This document shows positions 60,175-64,000 of a stretch of 64,000 bases of DNA, piece after piece. The notes below the pieces were generated by a model, which was not told the origin of the DNA, ran no database searches, and was given only the letters and a program-made list of their open reading frames with translations. The position numbers were made by a program, and so were the translations under genes. The stretch's first letter is position 1. Every line of letters begins with the position of its first letter. This DNA comes from Planctomycetaceae bacterium (GTDB lineage: Bacteria; Planctomycetota; Planctomycetia; Pirellulales; Pirellulaceae): the NCBI GenBank assembly GCA_020638975.1, contig JACKHN010000007.1:186001-250000 (forward strand), in the 5' to 3' direction.

Positions 60175-60849
60175 ATGAATCAATTGGGAAAAAATTTGGT
60201 CTACTCGTTTTGCGTAGTAGCCACTCTGCTGGTAATTCTCGGTGTGAAGCGAAAGTTTGACGGAGACCACCAACCTACGTTGCTATCACAGCCTTCCGTC
60301 GCTCCCGAGCAAACGACGCGTGCTCACTCGAAGGGATCGCCGCAACCTCGCGTGCTCCAGGCCAAGCCGGTTACGCAGCACGATCAGGCAATCGTCTCGC
60401 CCACAAGCCCTCAATACACGGAATCGGACGTCGTGAGTTCACCCGCAAGTGAGAATCGTGTGTATCCGATTCCAATGACAAGCGCTCCGCCCACGCCGAA
60501 TCCATCGCTGGACGCACCAGAGTTGGTGCCCGTCGCTGAACTGAGCCAATCGCCGATCACTGACAGCGTCGGCGACGAAGTCGCGGAAATAGATCCCGTC
60601 ATCGAATCGGCGGCTGCTCCTTCGACGATTCCAACCCGCCCGGAGTTTGTATTGACGGGCGCTGATGACAGTTTTTGGTCGATCTCCGAGCAGGTTTACG
60701 GATCTGGAGTCTACTATCGGGCGCTCTTCCGCCACAACGAGTCGAAGGTCTTACGCCCCGATCAACTGAGGCCCGGAATTCAAGTCAACACACCTCCGCT
60801 GGAACTTTTGCAGAAGCAATACCCTTCTGACTTCCCGACGACTCAATAG
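60175..60849 (+). CDS. LysM-like membrane-anchored protein
   Basis: A 224-residue protein with one N-terminal transmembrane helix (LVYSFCVVATLLVILGV), a long proline/serine/threonine-rich linker (about 30-160) and a C-terminal LysM-like domain: DDSFWSISEQVYGSGVYYRA, LFRHNESKVLRPDQLRPGIQ with an N-T-P ending. LysM binds N-acetylglucosamine polymers such as peptidoglycan. ATG 60175 has GGGAGGGG just upstream, so I prefer it to 60142. It occupies the place of ftsL after rsmH and has a similar bitopic plan, but the sequence is not FtsL-like. It may anchor to the cell wall. Confidence 0.83.
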   Translation: MNQLGKNLVYSFCVVATLLVILGVKRKFDGDHQPTLLSQPSVAPEQTTRAHSKGSPQPRVLQAKPVTQHDQAIVSPTSPQYTESDVVSSPASENRVYPIPMTSAPPTPNPSLDAPELVPVAELSQSPITDSVGDEVAEIDPVIESAAAPSTIPTRPEFVLTGADDSFWSISEQVYGSGVYYRALFRHNESKVLRPDQLRPGIQVNTPPLELLQKQYPSDFPTTQ

Positions 60850-60967
60850 CAGTGCTCAAAGTTACACGGCCCGCTCTGAACCGGTCGAAGACTACGAAAG
60901 TTCACTCGCGACGACGGCTCAAATCGTAGACGGTTGCCGCCTCCGGCTACTCTGGTACGATTCTGCG

Positions 60968-61441
60968 ATGACGACTCGGCAGAATTATGTGGTACAGCGA
61001 ATTGTTTCCGGAGGGCAAACCGGTGTTGATCGTGGTGCGCTCGATGCCGCGATCTTTCTGGGGATCGAGCACGGCGGGTGGTGCCCACGTGGACGGTTGG
61101 CCGAAGATGGAATTATCCCCGCGCGGTACGAACTTACCGAAACGGACTCGGCCAAGTATCCGATTCGCACGCAGCGAAACGTGATCGACTCGGATGGAAC
61201 CTTAATCTTGTACGAAGGCGAGTTGCAGGGAGGCACAGCTCTAACGCTCCGCTTCGCCAAAGAGCATAACAAACCCTGCCTGGCGATCGATTTGGCTAGC
61301 CCACTCGATTTCGAGATGGCTCGACAATGGATCGTCGGCGAATCGCTTGAAGTCTTGAACGTGGCGGGACCGCGTGAAAGCTCGTCGCCGGGCATTGCCG
61401 ACGCAGCTCTCAGCTATCTTACGGAATTGTTGCGACGGTAA
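60968..61441 (+). CDS. Putative molybdenum carrier family protein
   Basis: A 157-residue protein matching the molybdenum-cofactor-carrier-like group, a Rossmann-type fold related to lysine decarboxylases: RIVSGGQTGVDRGALDAAIF, GGWCPRGRLAEDGIIPARYE, TDSAKYPIRTQRNVIDSDGT, GGTALTLRFAKEHNKPCLAI, NVAGPRESSSPGIADAALSY. The name comes from structural similarity to algal Moco carriers; real ligand and role are not established. It is convergent with the Gfo/Idh/MocA gene, with only 2 bp between the stops. Confidence 0.88.
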   Translation: MTTRQNYVVQRIVSGGQTGVDRGALDAAIFLGIEHGGWCPRGRLAEDGIIPARYELTETDSAKYPIRTQRNVIDSDGTLILYEGELQGGTALTLRFAKEHNKPCLAIDLASPLDFEMARQWIVGESLEVLNVAGPRESSSPGIADAALSYLTELLRR

Positions 61442-61443
61442 CT

Positions 61444-62901
61444 CTAGACGTTGCCCGCAGCCGGAACCTCAAAACCTTTACGGTTCGAGTCCTTCAGCAA
61501 CGCGTTCGCTTGCTCGGCATGTTCACCCGTGTGCCTTTCGGTCTGCGCATCGTAGGTGAGCCACGGTCCAACAACGTAAGACGAGCCATCTTCTGGAATA
61601 CCCACGCCCGTACTCATAATGTCGTGAAGTTTCTGGAAGTGCTCGGACGCGTCGGTGTTGTCGCTGAAGCCACCGGCCTTGGCATTGAACGGCACCTTGC
61701 TGCCAAGTCGATACGAGTTGTTCATCAAATGACCGAGCACGCAGCCGTAGTGTGCTTCCAACGCATTGCCGTTGGCCATTGACGGATCGCCAGCACGGCA
61801 AGCCGCGATGAATGCACCCCAGTTTCCACCGGGAGTTACCTTGCCAGGCTCGACGGAAACTTTCTCACCGTCCTTCGCACCTTTGGCGTAATACTTGCCG
61901 CGAACAATCTTCCCGCCGTCTTCAAAGTAGTATTCGTTTTCGACCTGGTGTTCGTAGCCTTTGTAGTTGACGTTGCGAACATTGAAGTAGACATATTGGC
62001 CGTTCGGATACTCGGCGATGGCAAACATCGTGTTCGGCGTTTCCCCTTGATCGTTCCACTGAAAGCGATTGCCGAGGCCCATTACACGAACGGGATGCGT
62101 TTGATCCTTGTCGAGCGCCCAACGAGCAACGTCCAATTGATGAGTGCCCTGGTTGTTCATATCGCCGTTGCCGGTCTTCCAGAACCAATGCCAGTCGTAA
62201 TGGACATAGTTAGCGTGATAGTCGTCGATGTTCGCTGGACCTCGCCACAAATCCCAATCGAGATTCGACGGTGGCGAAGCAACCGACTCGTGACCGATGC
62301 TGCCACGCGGCTTGCAGCAATAGCCGTAGGAGATTTTCAGTTTGCCGAACTTACCAGCTTGAATCGCTTCGTGCAGACCAGCTACACTGGCGCTGCTGCG
62401 CGTCTGCGTGCCGTGTTGAATGACAACGCCGTATTTCTTTTGGGCTTCGACCACCACGCGGCCTTCGTCACAGTCGTGGCTCATGGGCTTTTCGACATAC
62501 ACATGCTTGCCCGCCTGCGCTGCCCAAATCGTAATCAGCGAGTGCCAATGATTCGGAGTCGCCACCGAGATCGCGTCAAGCGTCTTGTCTTCGAGTGCCT
62601 TGCGAACATCGCTGAAGCCCTGGGTCGTGTACTTCCCGCTGGTTCTGCTTTCGACTTTCTTCAACGCGCCGTTTAACACGTTCTCGTCTGGGTCGATCAA
62701 ATGCGTTAGCTCGACGTTTTCCTGTCCGAGCCAACCGTCCATGTGACTACGTCCGCGACCATTCAGTCCCGCGACACCAATTCGCAACCGATCGTTCGCC
62801 CCAATCACTCGGCCCGAAGCCTTGGTGCCCGAGATCACAAAAGTTGCACCGGCGACTGCCGACGAAGTTTGAAGGAAGTTACGGCGAGTGATTCGTGACA
62901 T
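61444..62901 (-). CDS. Tat-exported Gfo/Idh/MocA family oxidoreductase
   Basis: A 485-residue protein. The Tat signal is SRITRRNFLQTSSAVAGATF. The NAD(P)-binding region follows: RIGVAGLNGRGRSHMDGW, DAISVATPNHWHSLITIWAA and the EKP motif in KHVYVEKPMSHDCDE. The C-terminal domain has WYWHWFWKTGNGDMNNQGTH-like metal or substrate residues (GDMNNQGTHQLDVARWAL). Export through Tat, because the cofactor is bound before transport, is a recurrent theme in Planctomycetes. Probably oxidises a sugar or sugar alcohol outside the membrane. I chose ATG 62901, nine bases after GGAG; the frame reaches 62916. Confidence 0.93.
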   Translation of the reverse strand: MSRITRRNFLQTSSAVAGATFVISGTKASGRVIGANDRLRIGVAGLNGRGRSHMDGWLGQENVELTHLIDPDENVLNGALKKVESRTSGKYTTQGFSDVRKALEDKTLDAISVATPNHWHSLITIWAAQAGKHVYVEKPMSHDCDEGRVVVEAQKKYGVVIQHGTQTRSSASVAGLHEAIQAGKFGKLKISYGYCCKPRGSIGHESVASPPSNLDWDLWRGPANIDDYHANYVHYDWHWFWKTGNGDMNNQGTHQLDVARWALDKDQTHPVRVMGLGNRFQWNDQGETPNTMFAIAEYPNGQYVYFNVRNVNYKGYEHQVENEYYFEDGGKIVRGKYYAKGAKDGEKVSVEPGKVTPGGNWGAFIAACRAGDPSMANGNALEAHYGCVLGHLMNNSYRLGSKVPFNAKAGGFSDNTDASEHFQKLHDIMSTGVGIPEDGSSYVVGPWLTYDAQTERHTGEHAEQANALLKDSNRKGFEVPAAGNV

Positions 62902-63023
62902 CAGGATGGACTCCATATTGGAAGGAAGTTAGGCGGGGCATCTCAGTCGATAGATCATACGAGATACGGCGAAAGGATACAAATTTTGCACCGCTCGATC
63001 GCGAGTGGAATCCTTCGTGCTGG

Positions 63024-63680
63024 TCAGCGACCGAACGCTGCCAATTGCAATCCAACGAGCCAATCGTCGCGTGATCGACCCTCGGTTGTAACAAAGTACC
63101 GCCCGTACGCGGTCAGCCGCCAATTGCCATTCACCCACAGATGAGTGCCAACTTCGGGGTAGACGGCGCTCAGCCAACCATCAACCCCGGATTTTTCTTC
63201 GCCACGTTCGTCGGTCAGACCATCGTTGTCGTTATCGAGGCCATCCCAATCCGCAAGTTCCACGGTTCGCGAAGCTCCATGAAACATTCCGAGCCCTACA
63301 AACGGGGCGATGCGGGTCGGTGTTTGCAATCGGAATCCGGTATCCAAGCCAAGATAGCCTTCATCGTCGCCAAGATAGGTCGCCAGCGAAGCGCGAGCCG
63401 ATGTCCAACTCGTCGGATAGCCTTCGATACCCAACTCGCCTCCCACAAACGGTTTCTCGGCATCTGTCTTATACTGAGCTCCGCCGCTCAGATACATTCC
63501 CCCGAGTCCATCGACGTGACGTGCGTCAAACGCCTGCTTCGCTTTGCCGAGGAAATCTGTCTTCTCGGCCCCGTACGCGTATTTTGCCGCATAGACTTCG
63601 TCATTCATCGCATACCGCGACTTCAACAGCGAGCAACCGCTGATGGCGAGTAGCATCAGGCCTACGACGAGGGGACGCAT
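63024..63680 (-). CDS. Surface lipoprotein with calcium-loop-like motif
   Basis: A 218-residue protein. The lipobox is LLAISGCSLL, so Cys is near residue 14. The rest is rich in short amphipathic strands with glycine and aromatic ends (GGMYLSGGAQYKTDAEKPFV, GLDTGFRLQTPTRIAPFVGL, GRYFVTTEGRSRDDWLVGLQ), as in small outer-membrane barrels or barrel-like domains. Residues 130-145 read DWDGLDNDNDGLTDER, like a thrombospondin-3/EF-hand type calcium loop with a repeated D-x-D-x-DGL. Start ATG 63680 has GAGG upstream; the frame is open to 63767. Not assigned to a family. Confidence 0.72.
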   Translation of the reverse strand: MRPLVVGLMLLAISGCSLLKSRYAMNDEVYAAKYAYGAEKTDFLGKAKQAFDARHVDGLGGMYLSGGAQYKTDAEKPFVGGELGIEGYPTSWTSARASLATYLGDDEGYLGLDTGFRLQTPTRIAPFVGLGMFHGASRTVELADWDGLDNDNDGLTDERGEEKSGVDGWLSAVYPEVGTHLWVNGNWRLTAYGRYFVTTEGRSRDDWLVGLQLAAFGR

Positions 63681-64000
63681 CTTGCCTCGGCAAATACGGG
63701 GAATGAAGTTGCCTCTCGTAGCAGGCTTTGTGATCCGCGACAAGCCGAACCGAACTCTAACGAGCAAATGCCTGCCGCTAGCAGTCCAAGTGCGGCATTG
63801 TCGCTGCGCAAGGGACTGAGTGCCAATGCCGACTTCTCCAGCAGCTCATTGCCCCGCAGTTGGTACGACGCAGCACGTCGCCACGAGCGCGGACCAAAGC
63901 GCATCGGAGATCAAGACTCTCGGACGACCCGTCCAATCGAATCGCTGTTGGGGATCTGATACACGCGGGAAAGCACTACTGGACAAGCCAGCAGTGGCAC
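63681..64000. other. Right edge, possible partial minus-strand gene
   Basis: One minus-strand frame is open from 64000 down to a stop at 63662, with a modestly protein-like stretch (NELLEKSALALSPLRSDNAA). It overlaps the lipoprotein start by a few bases and has no recognised domain. The last 30 bases contain another palindromic CACTACTGG/CCAGCAGTG sequence of the dispersed type. Confidence 0.3.

Noticed and set aside
61480..61500. GGTTCGAGTCC-like tRNA T-loop
   Set aside because: It lies inside the Gfo/Idh/MocA coding sequence and no acceptor or anticodon arms surround it.

Overview
The window looks like chromosome from a planctomycete of the Pirellula/Rhodopirellula type. This rests on families that are largely restricted to or greatly expanded in that phylum: a DUF1549/DUF1553 (PSD1) protein paired with a DUF1501 protein, a large PVC-type haem-binding HEAT-repeat dehydrogenase, a YTV-repeat surface protein, a DUF1559 prepilin-like protein, Tat-exported Gfo/Idh/MocA and sugar-isomerase-like proteins, and many intergenic palindromic repeats. 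No rRNA or tRNA gene and no CRISPR array was seen.

Layout. 1-5257: PSD1 (cut by the left edge), DUF1501 and a broken LamG/PQQ-propeller gene. 5588-6040: FHA protein. 6186-11428 (minus): one operon reading histidine kinase, single-domain response regulator, STAS protein, GspE/PilB ATPase with an MshEN-like N-terminus, GspF/PilC. 11679-15011: PVC cytochrome/HEAT protein. 15268-25484: small membrane proteins, the YTV protein, yggU-yggS, a YdjY protein whose signal peptide is interrupted by a small palindromic element, a coiled-coil protein, a CPBP protease and a DUF2617 protein. 25646-30578 (minus): DUF1559 protein, then DUF58 and DUF4129 proteins. 31228-36349: RoxA-like di-haem cytochrome, FkbM methyltransferase, CHASE2-PAS-GGDEF cyclase, orphan Flp pilin. 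36757-42346: hisF, PilT-like ATPase, a GspE-like protein without its catalytic lysine, a membrane protein and a YiiX-type hydrolase. 42350-44374 (minus): small zinc-ribbon protein, sugar isomerase, and a protein resembling a secretin C-terminus. 44842-50411: complete pstSCAB-phoU-phoB. 51334-58568: DUF1559-LRR fusion, SelO, GlpK, HEAT/TPR protein, STN-like protein. 58971-59089: a candidate structured RNA upstream of rsmH and a LysM protein. 60968-63680: molybdenum-carrier-like protein, Gfo/Idh/MocA protein and a surface lipoprotein.

Themes. Type II secretion/type IV pilus parts recur as partial sets: GspE+GspF with a phosphorelay; PilT plus a degenerate GspE; an Flp pilin; a DUF1559 prepilin; a DUF1559 domain on an LRR protein; a secretin-tail-like protein. 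A c-di-GMP cyclase is present, and the GspE N-terminus matches an MshEN c-di-GMP-binding pattern, so a regulatory link is possible but unproven. The phosphate operon ends in phoB with no adjacent phoR.

The observations most worth following are the four-way-junction RNA candidate before rsmH, the 125-bp palindromic element whose removal restores a perfect signal peptide in the ydjY-like gene, the GspE paralogue lacking Walker A lysine, and the multi-lesion LamG/PQQ pseudogene. All functional names come from motif and family recognition by eye; no database search was run.
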